Positions 18,200-28,218 of a DNA stretch of 64,000 bases are shown here, in pieces; the stretch's first letter is position 1, and every line of letters starts with the position of its first letter. A program made the translations under genes and the position numbers. The DNA comes from Methylomonas sp. ZR1 (GTDB taxonomy: Bacteria; Pseudomonadota; Gammaproteobacteria; Methylococcales; Methylomonadaceae): assembly GCF_013141865.1 (NCBI RefSeq), contig NZ_RCST01000001.1:868001-932000 (forward strand), given 5' to 3'. The notes below the pieces were generated by a model, which ran no database searches, was not told the origin of the DNA, and was given only the letters and a program-made list of their open reading frames with translations.

Positions 18200-19294
18200 T
18201 TAACCTTTCAAGAATTTTGCCCGATTCGGCGATTGCATGATCAAATTCGGGATAGCTGATAAAGGCAATTCGCCGTCGGTGCCGCCCAGTTTTACTGCTT
18301 CCTTGGGCATGCCGTAGACCACGCAACTGGCTTCGTCTTGGGCCACGCAAAGTGCGCCGGTATCGTGTAATTCTTTCATTCCATGGGCGCCGTCGTCGCC
18401 CATGCCGGTCATGATTATGCCCAGTACGTTTTTGCCGGCAGCTTGCGCGGCCGAGCGGAACAACACATCCACCGATGGCCGATGGCGGCTTACCAAGGGG
18501 CCATCCTTGATTTCCACCCGGTATTGGGCGCCGCTGCGGCGCAACAGCATGTGTTTGCCGCCGGGCGCGATCAAAGCCAGGCCGGGAATGACCCGGTCGT
18601 TTTGCTCGGCCTCTTTAACTGTAATTTGGCACAGGCTGTCCAGCCGTTTGGCAAATGCGGCGGTAAATGCCTCCGGCATGTGCTGCACAATGACGATTCC
18701 CGGCGTGGTACGGGGTAATCGCGTCAATACGTATTCCAGAGCCTGGGTGCCGCCGGTTGATGTGCCAATGGCGACGACGCGATCGGTGGTTTCCGTCATC
18801 GAGATCAGGCTGGTCGGGGAAATGACGGCGTCGGCGGTTAATTTCGGGCTGCCATCCAGAGGTTTGCCGCTTGGGATAGCCGATTTTTTTAGTCTGGCAT
18901 GCGCAGCACCTTTAATCGCATCCGCCAGCAGGGTTTTCGAATCTTGCAAAAAGCCCTTCAGGTTGACGGTCGGTTTGGTGATGATGTCGACGGCACCGGC
19001 ACTCATGGCCTGCATCGTCACTTCCGCGCCTTTTGCCGTGAGCGTCGAACAGATCACGACCGGCGTGGGATGTTCGTGCATTAGCTTCTTCAGGAAGGTG
19101 ATGCCGTCCATGCGTGGCATTTCGATGTCCAGGATGATGACATCCGGCCAGTCTTTTTCCATGCGGGTCAGGGCAAAGATGGGATCCGGCGCGGCACCGA
19201 TCACTTTGACGCCAGGCAGGCTATCGAGCAATCCGGTTAATACCTGCCGGACCACGGCGGAGTCGTCGACAATAAATACTTTTGTGTCTGTCAT
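18200..19294 (-). CDS. cheB: Chemotaxis response regulator / protein-glutamate methylesterase
   Basis: 364 residues. The receiver domain (1-125) has the phosphorylated Asp in [13 protein letters not shown] and the switch Lys in ITKPTVNL. The methylesterase domain (about 165-360) has the catalytic Ser in [12 protein letters not shown], the His in [11 protein letters not shown] and the Asp in [14 protein letters not shown]. It demethylates and deamidates receptors, opposing CheR. The order cheR-cheD-cheB, 29 nt from cheD, groups the adaptation enzymes in one operon facing away from the signalling genes. Confidence 0.96.
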   Translation of the reverse strand: MTDTKVFIVDDSAVVRQVLTGLLDSLPGVKVIGAAPDPIFALTRMEKDWPDVIILDIEMPRMDGITFLKKLMHEHPTPVVICSTLTAKGAEVTMQAMSAGAVDIITKPTVNLKGFLQDSKTLLADAIKGAAHARLKKSAIPSGKPLDGSPKLTADAVISPTSLISMTETTDRVVAIGTSTGGTQALEYVLTRLPRTTPGIVIVQHMPEAFTAAFAKRLDSLCQITVKEAEQNDRVIPGLALIAPGGKHMLLRRSGAQYRVEIKDGPLVSRHRPSVDVLFRSAAQAAGKNVLGIIMTGMGDDGAHGMKELHDTGALCVAQDEASCVVYGMPKEAVKLGGTDGELPLSAIPNLIMQSPNRAKFLKG

Positions 19295-19323
19295 AGTGTT
19301 GCCTGCTAATGGTCTTGGATGAT

Positions 19324-19920
19324 TTACCAGAATTCGGCACTGCTTCTGGATTTTTCATGTTCGTCGATATTTTTCTTCCAGTAGCGGCGCTCTTCGTTTT
19401 CAAGAGACAGTTGCTGATTGTGGTCGATTTTTTTGATAAACACCGAATAATCAGTACCGACGAAATGGACGTTTCTGCCGATATTGCCGCCTAGACAGGC
19501 ACTAAGCATAGGAATGTTTTCTTTTTTTAAAAACTCTTTGATGAATAAAACATTCACGTCGCCCACGGTTTCCTTGCGGTTTTTGTCCTCTCGCAGTTTT
19601 AACACGTTGCCGCCGCCAAAGCATTTGGCTTGTAGATTGAGCCGGTTGGCGCCGAGCTTCATCATTTCGTTGATCAGTAATTCCATCGCATAAATGCCGT
19701 AACGGCCCTCTTCGGATTCGATGATAGGCATGTTTTTGGAGTAGGAACGATAAGCCAGCAAAAAATGATTCATGCCAAATACCCGATTGATCGGGTCATA
19801 TAGGCAGGCAGCTACGCAAGAGCCTAGCAGCGTCGAAATGACTTCCGGCTGGCGGGAGGCATAGAATTCGCCCGGATCGATGACGATACGCTGGGTATCT
19901 CGGAAGGGCAGGATTTTCAT
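19324..19920 (-). CDS. cheD: Chemoreceptor glutamine deamidase
   Basis: 198 residues. The catalytic Cys lies in [15 protein letters not shown] and the His in [27 protein letters not shown] is the third family motif. CheD deamidates Gln residues of MCPs and often interacts with CheC or CheB. The ATG at 19920 overlaps the stop of cheR by 4 nt. Slightly longer than the usual 160-170 residues because of a charged C-terminal tail ([21 protein letters not shown]). Confidence 0.93.
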   Translation of the reverse strand: MKILPFRDTQRIVIDPGEFYASRQPEVISTLLGSCVAACLYDPINRVFGMNHFLLAYRSYSKNMPIIESEEGRYGIYAMELLINEMMKLGANRLNLQAKCFGGGNVLKLREDKNRKETVGDVNVLFIKEFLKKENIPMLSACLGGNIGRNVHFVGTDYSVFIKKIDHNQQLSLENEERRYWKKNIDEHEKSRSSAEFW

Positions 19921-20723
19921 GGTTTCCGGTAGATAGAAGGCTTCAGCATTTGTAACTGTTCGGTGACCCGGTGCAGGCTTTCCGAATGACTGATGATGAA
20001 ATGTCCGCCAGGCTTTAGCGCGGTAATCAGTCTTTCGACGACCTGCTTTTTGGTGTCTTGGTCAAAATAGATTAGAACATTACGCAGAAAAATTACGTCG
20101 AACCTCCCCAATGTATGCGGCAGTGAACTCATCAAATTAACCTGATCAAATTTGACGCGGCTGCGTAGTTTGTTGTCAACGCGAAAGTAACCTTCCTGGC
20201 TGCGCACGCCGCGTAAACAATATTTTTCCAATAGGCGTTTGTCCATATGGTCCAGCCTATCCAGTGGATAGACGCCATGGCGGGCAACTTCCAGCACTCG
20301 CGTGCTCAAATCGGAGCCGAAAATCTCCCAGTTGTGCGCGCCTAGGTTCTCCGCTAATACCATTGCCAGAGTATAGGCTTCTTCTCCTGTCGAACTAGCC
20401 GCGCTCCAAACCCTAAAATGCTCGCCGCGCCAGGTCTTAAGAATGTGCTGTTGAAAAAATTCGAAGTGCTTAGGTTCCCGAAAAAAATACGTTTCATTGG
20501 TGGTCAGAATGTTGACCAGCGTTTGAAATTCATGGGGGTAATCGGGACTGGTAGCCAGTTGGTAGTATTCCCCGTAATGTTCCAACTGGTAATAATCGAG
20601 CCTTTTGGCTAGCCGGCTGGCTACCATGACTTTCTTTTCCGGTGTCAGAGCGATGCCGGCATGGTCGTAAATCAAACGTCTGAAACGTTCGAATTCTTCG
20701 GTTGTGATCGGGGTAATAGTAAT
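19917..20723 (-). CDS. cheR: Chemotaxis methyltransferase, apparent non-AUG start
   Basis: S-adenosylmethionine-dependent MCP glutamate methyltransferase. SAM-binding VWSAASSTGEEAYTLAMVL and FLRNVLIYFD are present. The first conventional start is TTG at 20675, but it falls inside the first conserved helix: the upstream in-frame codons read TTEEFERFRR before LIYDHAGIAL, which matches family N-termini. No ATG, GTG or TTG occurs further up before the stop codon. An ATT at 20721-20723, with GGAG 8 nt upstream, would give 268 residues and is my preferred start. See findings. It overlaps cheD by 4 nt. Confidence 0.85.
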   Translation of the reverse strand: MTITPITTEEFERFRRLIYDHAGIALTPEKKVMVASRLAKRLDYYQLEHYGEYYQLATSPDYPHEFQTLVNILTTNETYFFREPKHFEFFQQHILKTWRGEHFRVWSAASSTGEEAYTLAMVLAENLGAHNWEIFGSDLSTRVLEVARHGVYPLDRLDHMDKRLLEKYCLRGVRSQEGYFRVDNKLRSRVKFDQVNLMSSLPHTLGRFDVIFLRNVLIYFDQDTKKQVVERLITALKPGGHFIISHSESLHRVTEQLQMLKPSIYRKP

Positions 20724-20890
20724 AAAACCGTCTCCGTTAGTAAGGATATGCGACGTAATTATGTCAGTAAATAATTACAGGAAGTGCTGAGAACTTAACA
20801 TTAACGAAAAACCTAAGATGGTAGTGGGTTGAATGCAAATTTAAAACTCTCTACTATCTTTAACATACCCAAAACCCAGACGGAATTCCC

Positions 20891-22099
20891 ATGCTTCGAA
20901 AACCTTATCCTGTAGCCAAGAGCCCCGGTCCACTTGGTTTTTATCTGTTAACGGTGGGGTTGGGTGTGACAGGTGGATTGTTGGCTTGCGTGCAAACCGG
21001 TTTCAGTTTGATCAGCTTGGGAGCTACTGCCGGGCTTGGTTTTGCCGGCGTCCTGATTGGGTCTACTTTGTACAATAAACAGCAAACCGCGCTGAATGAA
21101 GCTAATAACGCCTGGCGTGGCGACGAAGATTTAAAACTGCAAGAGCTTGAAGCATACGCCATCGAGCTGGAGCGTTTATTTCTGCAAGTAGTGCCCATTT
21201 TGCTCAGACAAGTACAAACATCCAGAACGCATACCGAACAGGAAATCACCGTCCTGACCAGCCGTTTCGCCGCTATGGTTAATCAATTGGAGAGACTGAT
21301 TTCCGGCGGTGCGCAGAATCGTCAAGGTCGTAGCGTGGATGTGTTATTCGGCGAAACCCGGGATGCTTTGACGGCGGTGTTAAAAGTTTTAAGTGAAATC
21401 CAGGACGTTGAGCATGCGGTAGTCGACGAGGTTCGCAAACTGTCTGCGCATACCGGTCAACTGGACACGATGGCGCAGGAAGTGCGCAAGGTCGCTGAAC
21501 AAATCAATTTACTGGCGCTGAATGCGGCTATCGAAGCCGCCCGGGCAGGCGAAAATGGCCGGGGTTTTGCGGTTGTTGCCGACGAAGTCCGTAAACTGGC
21601 CGGATTTTCGTCTTCCACCGGGGAAAAAATCAGCCACGCCATTGCCGATATCAACAAAGCCATGGCCTCGACGTTGAAAATGTCCGAAGCATCCGGCTCG
21701 TCCGATGATAAAGCGATCCGCGATGCTGAACACGCCATCCGCACCGCTCTGGACGATTTGCGGGTGGCTTTGGACATGTTCAGAAACGATGCGGACCAAT
21801 TGCGCGGTAACAGCGCGCAAATTCGCGACGAGATTTTCTCGGTGTTGACGGCGTTCCAGTTTCAGGATCGGGTCAGCCAAATGCTGTCGCATGTCGAACA
21901 TAATCTAAACAGCCTGCAAACTGCGGTAGATGCCACGCGCAGCAGCGGCGAGCGCCAAGCAAATAGCTTGGATGTCGGCGCCACATTGTCGAGAATGGAG
22001 CTTAGTTACACGATGCCGGAAGAGTTGTTGAATCACTCTTCAAGTGCGGCGGTCAGTCACCAAAGCACTTCCGCCAACGATGAGATTACATTTTTCTAA
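20891..22099 (+). CDS. Short membrane-anchored methyl-accepting chemotaxis protein
   Basis: 402 residues. Two closely spaced hydrophobic segments (about 17-35 and 40-58) form an N-terminal hairpin with essentially no periplasmic sensor domain. A cytoplasmic coiled coil follows, with the conserved tip [33 protein letters not shown]. There is no HAMP domain. The C-terminus lacks a CheR-binding pentapeptide. First gene of the rightward chemotaxis operon; it may sense an internal signal or membrane state. Confidence 0.85.
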   Translation: MLRKPYPVAKSPGPLGFYLLTVGLGVTGGLLACVQTGFSLISLGATAGLGFAGVLIGSTLYNKQQTALNEANNAWRGDEDLKLQELEAYAIELERLFLQVVPILLRQVQTSRTHTEQEITVLTSRFAAMVNQLERLISGGAQNRQGRSVDVLFGETRDALTAVLKVLSEIQDVEHAVVDEVRKLSAHTGQLDTMAQEVRKVAEQINLLALNAAIEAARAGENGRGFAVVADEVRKLAGFSSSTGEKISHAIADINKAMASTLKMSEASGSSDDKAIRDAEHAIRTALDDLRVALDMFRNDADQLRGNSAQIRDEIFSVLTAFQFQDRVSQMLSHVEHNLNSLQTAVDATRSSGERQANSLDVGATLSRMELSYTMPEELLNHSSSAAVSHQSTSANDEITFF

Positions 22100-22119
22100 A
22101 TTTGATGAAGGATTGACTA

Positions 22120-22488
22120 ATGGCTAAAACCATCATGATTGTTGATGACTCGGCATCCATTCGACAGGTTGTCGGCATTGCCCTTAAGGGCGCCGGCTAC
22201 GATGTGATTGAGGCCTGCGACGGCAGGGATGCACTGAGTAAATTAACCGGACAAAAAATCAATTTGATCATTACCGATGTGAATATGCCGAATATGGACG
22301 GCATAACCTTTGTGACGGAAGCCAAAAAACTCCCGGCTTACAAATTCACCCCGATGATGATGCTGACTACCGAAGCTGCCGACGATAAAAAACAGGCTGG
22401 CAAGGCGGCAGGCGCGAAAGCCTGGCTGACCAAACCGTTTCAAGCCCCCACTTTACTCGACGCGGTGTCTAAATTGGTGTTGCCTTAA
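22120..22488 (+). CDS. cheY: CheY-like response regulator
   Basis: 122 residues, a lone receiver domain. The acidic pair is in IMIVDDSASIRQV, the phosphoacceptor Asp in NLIITDVNMPNMDGI, the switch Thr in MMLTTEAADDKK and the Lys in AWLTKPFQ. Phosphorylated by CheA, it would bind the flagellar switch or another output. 20 nt after the MCP gene and 31 nt before the STAS gene. Confidence 0.95.
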   Translation: MAKTIMIVDDSASIRQVVGIALKGAGYDVIEACDGRDALSKLTGQKINLIITDVNMPNMDGITFVTEAKKLPAYKFTPMMMLTTEAADDKKQAGKAAGAKAWLTKPFQAPTLLDAVSKLVLP

Positions 22489-22519
22489 AAACAACTCCAT
22501 TGCACAAGGGGAGAAAACC

Positions 22520-22852
22520 TTGGCTATCCACCTAAAACAACAAAAAAAGGGTGTCACCCATCTAGCCATTCAGGGTGAATTGACCATCTACTCGGTGCTG
22601 GAACACAAACAAGCACTATCCCCGTATCTAAGCTCGGCTAAAGACGTGCAAATCGATCTTGCCGATGTCACTGAAATCGATAGCGCCGGTGTGCAACTGC
22701 TGATGTTTCTGAAGCAGGAAGCCGTCAGCCGCGATATCCGCTTTAGTCTTATTCAGCATAGCGAGGCGGTCGTTGAAGTGCTGGAACTGCTCAACCTGAG
22801 TAAGCATTTCGGCGACCCTATCGTAATCTCCGCAGATTGGAAAACATCATGA
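22520..22852 (+). CDS. STAS-domain protein (anti-sigma factor antagonist-like)
   Basis: 110 residues, starting at TTG 22520 behind AAGGGGAG. A single STAS domain with the phosphorylatable Ser region TEIDSAGVQLLMFLKQEA. Such proteins are common in MCP-CheY-CheA gene clusters of environmental gammaproteobacteria, where their exact role is unclear. The stop TGA overlaps the cheA ATG by 4 nt, implying coupled translation and matched amounts. Confidence 0.88.
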   Translation: MAIHLKQQKKGVTHLAIQGELTIYSVLEHKQALSPYLSSAKDVQIDLADVTEIDSAGVQLLMFLKQEAVSRDIRFSLIQHSEAVVEVLELLNLSKHFGDPIVISADWKTS

Positions 22853-25053
22853 GCGAATTAGATGCGGCCTTAACGGTTTTTGCCCAAGAGGCTGAAGAGT
22901 TGTTAACGGATATGGAAGACGCTTTGTTGTCTCTGGAGAGTAAACCGGACGATAGCGAAACCATCAACAGTTTATTCAGGGCCATGCATACCATCAAAGG
23001 CTCTTCCGGATTGTTTGGTTTTAACGCCATTGTCGGCTTTACCCATGAAGCGGAGTCGGTCCTGGATAAAGTGCGTAACGGCGAACGCGGCATCGACGCG
23101 GAATTGATTTCTGTTTTGTTGGACAGCAAGGATCACACGGCTAAATTGATCGAACATTGTTTGACGCAGAAAGACGCCGAGTTACCGGCAAGCTTGGCGG
23201 CGGACGGAGAGCGTTTGATTCGGCAATTGACCGGACGGCAAACGACCGACATGCAGCAAAGCGACGATAGCGTCCAGCTGGAAATTGAAGGCGGCGGTGA
23301 AATATCGGTGGACGATAACTGGCTAATTTCTCTAGAGTTTCAGAAAGATGCCTTCAGAAACGGCATGGACCCCTTGTCGTTTATTCGCTATCTGCGCACC
23401 TTGGGTGAGATTAAACAAATTCTTACTGTAGCCCCGGAAATGCCGGTCGGTGACGACATGGACCCGGAAAGCTGCTATTTGCATTTCAAAATTGCTTTTC
23501 AGAGCGATGCGAATAAACAGACGATAGAGGCGGTATTTGATTTTGCCTCGGACGATTGCGATATCAAAATTTTGCCGCCCAATTCCAAGCTGGAGGAATA
23601 TTTAAATCTGTTGAATGCCCAGGATGACAATCATGTCAACCGCTTGGGCGATATGTTGGTGCAGGTTGGGGCGCTGACTCAAAATGATGTCAACCATGCT
23701 TTGCAACGTCAGCAGGCCAATATTGATTCCGAACAGGTTATCGTCCCCGGCAAACCCTTGGGAGAGATACTGGTCGAGCAACATGTCGTACAGCAGCCAT
23801 TAGTCGATCAAGCGCTGAAAAAACAGGAACAGACCAAACAAAAACTGGCAAGCGAAGCCAATTACATCCGGGTCGATGCTACCAAACTGGGCCATTTGAT
23901 CAATTTGGTCGGCGAGTTGGTGATTTCCAGTGCGGCGATGAATTTGATCGTCGAGAAGCATGGCCTCAGCGATGCCGGCGATGTGGCCGCCAGCATGAAT
24001 GCCTTGGTCAGTAGTATCCGCGATACGGCTTTGGAATTGCGCATGGTACAAATCGGCGAAACCTTTTCCCGGTTTAAGCGTGTCGTACGCGATGTCAGCA
24101 AGGAGTTGAATAAAGACATCGAACTTTATATCAGTGGTGGTGAAACAGAACTGGATAAAACGGTTGTCGAAAAAATCAACGATCCATTGACCCACTTGAT
24201 CCGCAACGCCTTGGATCACGCCATCGAAAGTCCCGCGCAGAGGCTTGCTGCCGGCAAACCGGCACAAGGTACCGTGCAACTCAACGCCTATCACGAATCC
24301 GGGCATATCGTCATTCAAATTGCTGATGACGGCGCCGGTTTGAATAGCGAAAAAATACTTAACAAAGCATTGGCCAACGGCCTGATTAAACCCGATCACG
24401 ATTTATCCCAACAAGAAATTCATAATCTGATATTTGCCGCCGGACTTAGCACCAAGGATCAAGCTACCAATTTATCCGGGCGCGGTGTTGGTATGGATGT
24501 GGTGAAAAAAAATATCGAAGCCTTACGCGGTTCTGTCGAGATAGACAGCATAGAAGGCGAGGGCACCACCATTTCCATACGCTTGCCGCTGACTTTGGCG
24601 ATTATCGACGGTTTTATGGTCGGCACCGGTCGGGACCGCTACATCATCCCGCTGAGTATGGTCGACGAATGCATCGAGATGAACACTAGCGAATGCGAGA
24701 TAGACGACATACAGCATTACATCAATCTGCGCGGCCAGGTCTTGCCGTACTTGCGTTTAGGCGATTATTTCCATAATCAGAGTGCCGATACCAACAGGAA
24801 ACGTGAGAGCGTCGTGGTGGTTAAATCCGGGCAAACCAAAGCGGGTTTTGTGGTTGACGAATTGCATGGCGAGCATCAAACCGTCATCAAGCCGCTGGGC
24901 AAAGTGTTCGAAAGATTGAATGGTATCACTGGTGCGACGGTACTCGGCGACGGCAATGTCGCACTGATTCTGGATGTACAAGGTTTGATTCAAGCGGCCA
25001 TCAAAAATAAAAGCCGACCGGCACCGATCTTAACGTCGCGGCGAATTCAATAA
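22849..25053 (+). CDS. cheA: Chemotaxis histidine kinase CheA with two MshEN-like motifs
   Basis: 734 residues from ATG 22849 (ATGA overlap with the STAS gene). Hpt domain with phosphoacceptor His47 in AMHTIKGSSGLFGF. Between about residues 265 and 328 are two tandem motifs, RLGDMLVQVGALTQNDV..Q and LGEILVEQHVVQQPLV..Q, resembling the cyclic-di-GMP-binding MshEN half-repeats. Dimerisation helices follow, then the ATPase core: N-box LTHLIRNALDHAIE, G1 IADDGAGLN, G2 SGRGVGMDVVKKNI. A CheW-like domain closes the protein. The usual P2 (CheY-binding) domain is not obvious. Confidence 0.93.
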   Translation: MSELDAALTVFAQEAEELLTDMEDALLSLESKPDDSETINSLFRAMHTIKGSSGLFGFNAIVGFTHEAESVLDKVRNGERGIDAELISVLLDSKDHTAKLIEHCLTQKDAELPASLAADGERLIRQLTGRQTTDMQQSDDSVQLEIEGGGEISVDDNWLISLEFQKDAFRNGMDPLSFIRYLRTLGEIKQILTVAPEMPVGDDMDPESCYLHFKIAFQSDANKQTIEAVFDFASDDCDIKILPPNSKLEEYLNLLNAQDDNHVNRLGDMLVQVGALTQNDVNHALQRQQANIDSEQVIVPGKPLGEILVEQHVVQQPLVDQALKKQEQTKQKLASEANYIRVDATKLGHLINLVGELVISSAAMNLIVEKHGLSDAGDVAASMNALVSSIRDTALELRMVQIGETFSRFKRVVRDVSKELNKDIELYISGGETELDKTVVEKINDPLTHLIRNALDHAIESPAQRLAAGKPAQGTVQLNAYHESGHIVIQIADDGAGLNSEKILNKALANGLIKPDHDLSQQEIHNLIFAAGLSTKDQATNLSGRGVGMDVVKKNIEALRGSVEIDSIEGEGTTISIRLPLTLAIIDGFMVGTGRDRYIIPLSMVDECIEMNTSECEIDDIQHYINLRGQVLPYLRLGDYFHNQSADTNRKRESVVVVKSGQTKAGFVVDELHGEHQTVIKPLGKVFERLNGITGATVLGDGNVALILDVQGLIQAAIKNKSRPAPILTSRRIQ

Positions 25054-25100
25054 GTTAACGATTTCTCACGGTTATAAATTCCTATTAGAGGGAACAGCAG

Positions 25101-27137
25101 ATGAATATCAACGACCTAAAAATAAAAACAAAAATCCTGACGGGGGCGATGCTGCTCGTGGCTATCACGATAGCTTTTGGTGTGTTGTCCAAAATTTATA
25201 TTGGCGATGTCGCCGGCGCTTTGTTCGGTATTACCGACAACAACGGCAAATCGGTTGAATATGCTACTGGCGTAGAAAGAATGGCTTTGCAAACTATCAT
25301 GGCGCAAAGGGCATACCGTATTTCCAATAAAGACGAAGATGCTCAAAAAGTCGAAGACAACATGAAAACGTTATTTGAGTATCTCGATAAGGTCGATCAG
25401 GTAGCCAAGAAATATAACAATACCGAGTTATTGACTCAGTCTAAAACCGCCCGGGAAGGCACACAGAAATTCGGTGAAAAATTCAGAGCCGTCGTGGCAT
25501 CGGTCAAGGAAAATAAAGCGGCTGTAGAAGAAATGGTAAAAGAAGGTGATGACGTCGCTAAAGCGGCAGATGATTTTTTGGATAGACAAGTGCGTTTGTA
25601 TCAGGAGGCTATGAAAAAAGGTACTAATGCACAAGAGTTGGATCCATACGTTCAGCGTTATATTGGCGCGGCCAATATTTACATTAAAGCGATGGAAATC
25701 ATGCGCGCGGAAAAAGAGGAAGTGAATTACAAAGACCGTGTCGCCTGGAAAAAGATGCAAGTTTTAATGCCGGAACTGATGAAGGCTTATGATGATTTAC
25801 AAAAAATCGTCAATTCCGAAGAAGCCTTGCGTCTGATTGAGACGGCGCGTGCGAGTACCCGCGATTATCAGCAAGCCGCGCAAAACTGGATTGATAACGA
25901 CGACAAGCTGAATGTCGTCCGAAAAGAAATGCTGGAATTGGGCGATAACGTCATTAAACAAGCACAAAGCGCGGAGGAAGCGGGGTATGCCCAATTAGGG
26001 GTGGCAAGGGCCCAAGCAAACGAATTAGTCGACGAGGCCAATAAAATCATTATCGGTACCATTATTGCCGCATTGGTTTTGGGCGTTATCATCGCCATGT
26101 TCCTGGCCAACTTGATTACCGTGCCGATTATCGTCGGTGTCAAATTTGCCCAATCCTTGTCCGAAGGTGATTTGACAGCGAAGCTGGAAGTCAACGGTAA
26201 AGATGAAATCGGCCAACTTGCCCAGGCTTTACGCGAAATGCGCGATAAGCTGAGCCAAGTGGTTTCGCAAGTGCGCTCAAACTCCGATACGCTGGCCAGT
26301 GCTTCGCAACAAGTCAGTGCTACCGCCCAGTCCATGAGTCAGATGGCTACCGAGCAGGCGGCTAGCGTCGAGGAAACCACTTCGTCGATTGAACAACTCA
26401 ATTCATCAGTACAACAAAACACCGAAAATGCCCATGTCACCGAGCAAATGGCGACTAAGTCGGCAGGCGAGGCTCGTGACGGCGGCGAGGCCGTGAACGA
26501 GACGGTTCTGGCCATGAAGAATATCGCCAAAAAAATTGGCTTGATCGAGGATATAGCCTACAAAACCAATTTGCTGTCGTTAAACGCGGCGATTGAAGCG
26601 GCCTCCGCGGGCGAACACGGCAAGGGCTTTGCCGTAGTGGCCGCAGAAGTTAGAAAACTGGCGGAGAGCAGCCGCGTCACAGCGGAAGAAATCAACGAGC
26701 TTGCCACCAATAGCGTCGCAATAGCTGAAAAAGCCGGTACCTTGATTGCTGCCGTGGTACCCAATATTGTGAAAACAGCCGATTTGGTACAGGAAATCAA
26801 TGCCGCATCCATGGAGCAATCCAGTGGCATTAATCAAATTAACGAAGCGATGCGCCAGTTGGATAAAGCGACTCAGCAAAATGCCGCCAGCGCCGAGGAA
26901 TTGGCCGCTACGTCCGAGGAATTAAACGGACAGGCCACCCAACTGCAGCATGCCGTAGCGTTTTTCAAACTGGATGGCAACAGCAATAGGTCGCAATCTT
27001 TTGGTAAAACACCGCCGGCCGCTAAGCACCAGTCTCGTGGCGCGGTAGCGCAAAACTATGTTAAAAAACCCGTGGCGGTGAATAGCCTTGCCGACAACTC
27101 CTTGGATTTTAACGACCAAGATTTTGAGCGCTTTTAG
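25101..27137 (+). CDS. Methyl-accepting chemotaxis protein with large helical periplasmic domain
   Basis: 678 residues. TM1 about 13-33, an all-helical periplasmic region of about 280 residues, TM2 about 316-340, a HAMP domain and the signalling coiled coil with tip [27 protein letters not shown]. The sensor's size and helical content suggest a helical bimodular (HBM)-type domain that binds small organic acids; this is inference from composition. The tip has Ser where most receptors have Arg (EAASAGE). Sits between cheA and cheW, so it probably forms the core array with them. Confidence 0.9.
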   Translation: MNINDLKIKTKILTGAMLLVAITIAFGVLSKIYIGDVAGALFGITDNNGKSVEYATGVERMALQTIMAQRAYRISNKDEDAQKVEDNMKTLFEYLDKVDQVAKKYNNTELLTQSKTAREGTQKFGEKFRAVVASVKENKAAVEEMVKEGDDVAKAADDFLDRQVRLYQEAMKKGTNAQELDPYVQRYIGAANIYIKAMEIMRAEKEEVNYKDRVAWKKMQVLMPELMKAYDDLQKIVNSEEALRLIETARASTRDYQQAAQNWIDNDDKLNVVRKEMLELGDNVIKQAQSAEEAGYAQLGVARAQANELVDEANKIIIGTIIAALVLGVIIAMFLANLITVPIIVGVKFAQSLSEGDLTAKLEVNGKDEIGQLAQALREMRDKLSQVVSQVRSNSDTLASASQQVSATAQSMSQMATEQAASVEETTSSIEQLNSSVQQNTENAHVTEQMATKSAGEARDGGEAVNETVLAMKNIAKKIGLIEDIAYKTNLLSLNAAIEAASAGEHGKGFAVVAAEVRKLAESSRVTAEEINELATNSVAIAEKAGTLIAAVVPNIVKTADLVQEINAASMEQSSGINQINEAMRQLDKATQQNAASAEELAATSEELNGQATQLQHAVAFFKLDGNSNRSQSFGKTPPAAKHQSRGAVAQNYVKKPVAVNSLADNSLDFNDQDFERF

Positions 27138-27154
27138 TCTCTGGAGAGCAGACC

Positions 27155-27700
27155 ATGAGTAATCTGATTCGGAGAGAAACCGGCCACGCTGTGGCGGTTC
27201 AGGAGCAGGTAGGCCAATACCTGACTTTTTTAGTGGGGACAGAAAGTTTTGCCGTCAGCATTCTGGATGTGAAGGAAATTATCGAAATTGCCAACGTGAC
27301 CCGGGTGCCGTTGACACCGGACTATATTCACGGCGTGATCAATTTGCGCGGCAGCGTGGTGCCGGTAATCGATTTATCGGCACGATTAAGCCGGCATTGC
27401 TCGGAGGTCAGTAAGCGCAGTTGCATTGTGTTGGTGGCGGTTGAAACGGGCGAGGGTTCGCAACTGATCGGCATGCTGGTGGACGAAGTCCGGGAGATTT
27501 TGGAAATTCCGCCCGCCAATATCCAGCCGGCACCGGATTTCGGAACCGATATTCGTACCGATTTTATTCAAGCCATGGCCCGTGTCGACGACGTATTTAT
27601 TATACTTTTGGCGATTAGCCGGGTACTGTCGTTGGACGAGCTATCGTTACTAAACGACTTGGCGCAATCTCAAGACCATCTGCTCGCAAATGCGGACTAG
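27155..27700 (+). CDS. cheW: CheW coupling protein
   Basis: 181 residues, a single SH3-like CheW domain: QYLTFLVGTESFAVSILDVKEII, VINLRGSVVPVIDLSARL, IGMLVDEVREILEIPP. It links MCPs to CheA in the signalling array. 17 nt after the MCP gene; last gene of the operon. A possible hairpin with arms CTGGGAG/CTCCCAG follows at about 27710-27752. Confidence 0.93.
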   Translation: MSNLIRRETGHAVAVQEQVGQYLTFLVGTESFAVSILDVKEIIEIANVTRVPLTPDYIHGVINLRGSVVPVIDLSARLSRHCSEVSKRSCIVLVAVETGEGSQLIGMLVDEVREILEIPPANIQPAPDFGTDIRTDFIQAMARVDDVFIILLAISRVLSLDELSLLNDLAQSQDHLLANAD

Positions 27701-27810
27701 GTTTTGATCTGGGAGCTATGCTGGAAGAATTTTCCGGCATTCTCCCAGCAGCTTGCTTTCTTCACGGCTAGGTAGCAGCACTCGTTGCTATCCTGTTAGG
27801 TGTTCTTCCG

Positions 27811-28194
27811 CTATTTCTGGGTTTTTAAATAAGTATTAATGGCAGCATCTTCCTCTGCCATATGAGTAATCCAGTCGCGCATGAAGCCGGACACGTCTAT
27901 TTCCTGTCGTTTTTGCTGATGGATTCCCTGACTAAAAGCGATCAACTTCTCCAGCATCACATTATGCGTCTGCACATGATGTTGATATTCCGGATAGCCG
28001 TGCTGTTTCATAAAGGCTTCTTCAGCTTGAAAATGCTCTCTAACGTGTTGATAAAGCAACATAATATTTTCGGCTAGCGCTTGCGTATCTTTCGAGCTCA
28101 CCAATTGGTTTGCCAGATCGAAAATCTCTCTGTGCTGTTGGTCAACGGCTTCGTTTCCGAGCAGATATTGATTTTCCCAAACGAATTCGTTCAT
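27811..28194 (-). CDS. Bacteriohemerythrin
   Basis: 127 residues, single-domain hemerythrin. Di-iron ligands are visible: the first His after VDQQHREIFD, HVREHFQAEEAFM (HxxxE), HHVQTHN (HxxxH) and HMAEEDAAI (HxxxxD). It binds O2 reversibly. In methanotrophs, bacteriohemerythrin has been reported to deliver O2 to particulate methane monooxygenase; here it lies beside a chemoreceptor, so oxygen sensing is equally possible. It starts 24 nt after the NIT-domain MCP stop on the same strand, so the two are probably co-transcribed. Confidence 0.92.
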   Translation of the reverse strand: MNEFVWENQYLLGNEAVDQQHREIFDLANQLVSSKDTQALAENIMLLYQHVREHFQAEEAFMKQHGYPEYQHHVQTHNVMLEKLIAFSQGIHQQKRQEIDVSGFMRDWITHMAEEDAAINTYLKTQK

Positions 28195-28218
28195 GTTATT
28201 TCCGTCATCTTTTGTCTG

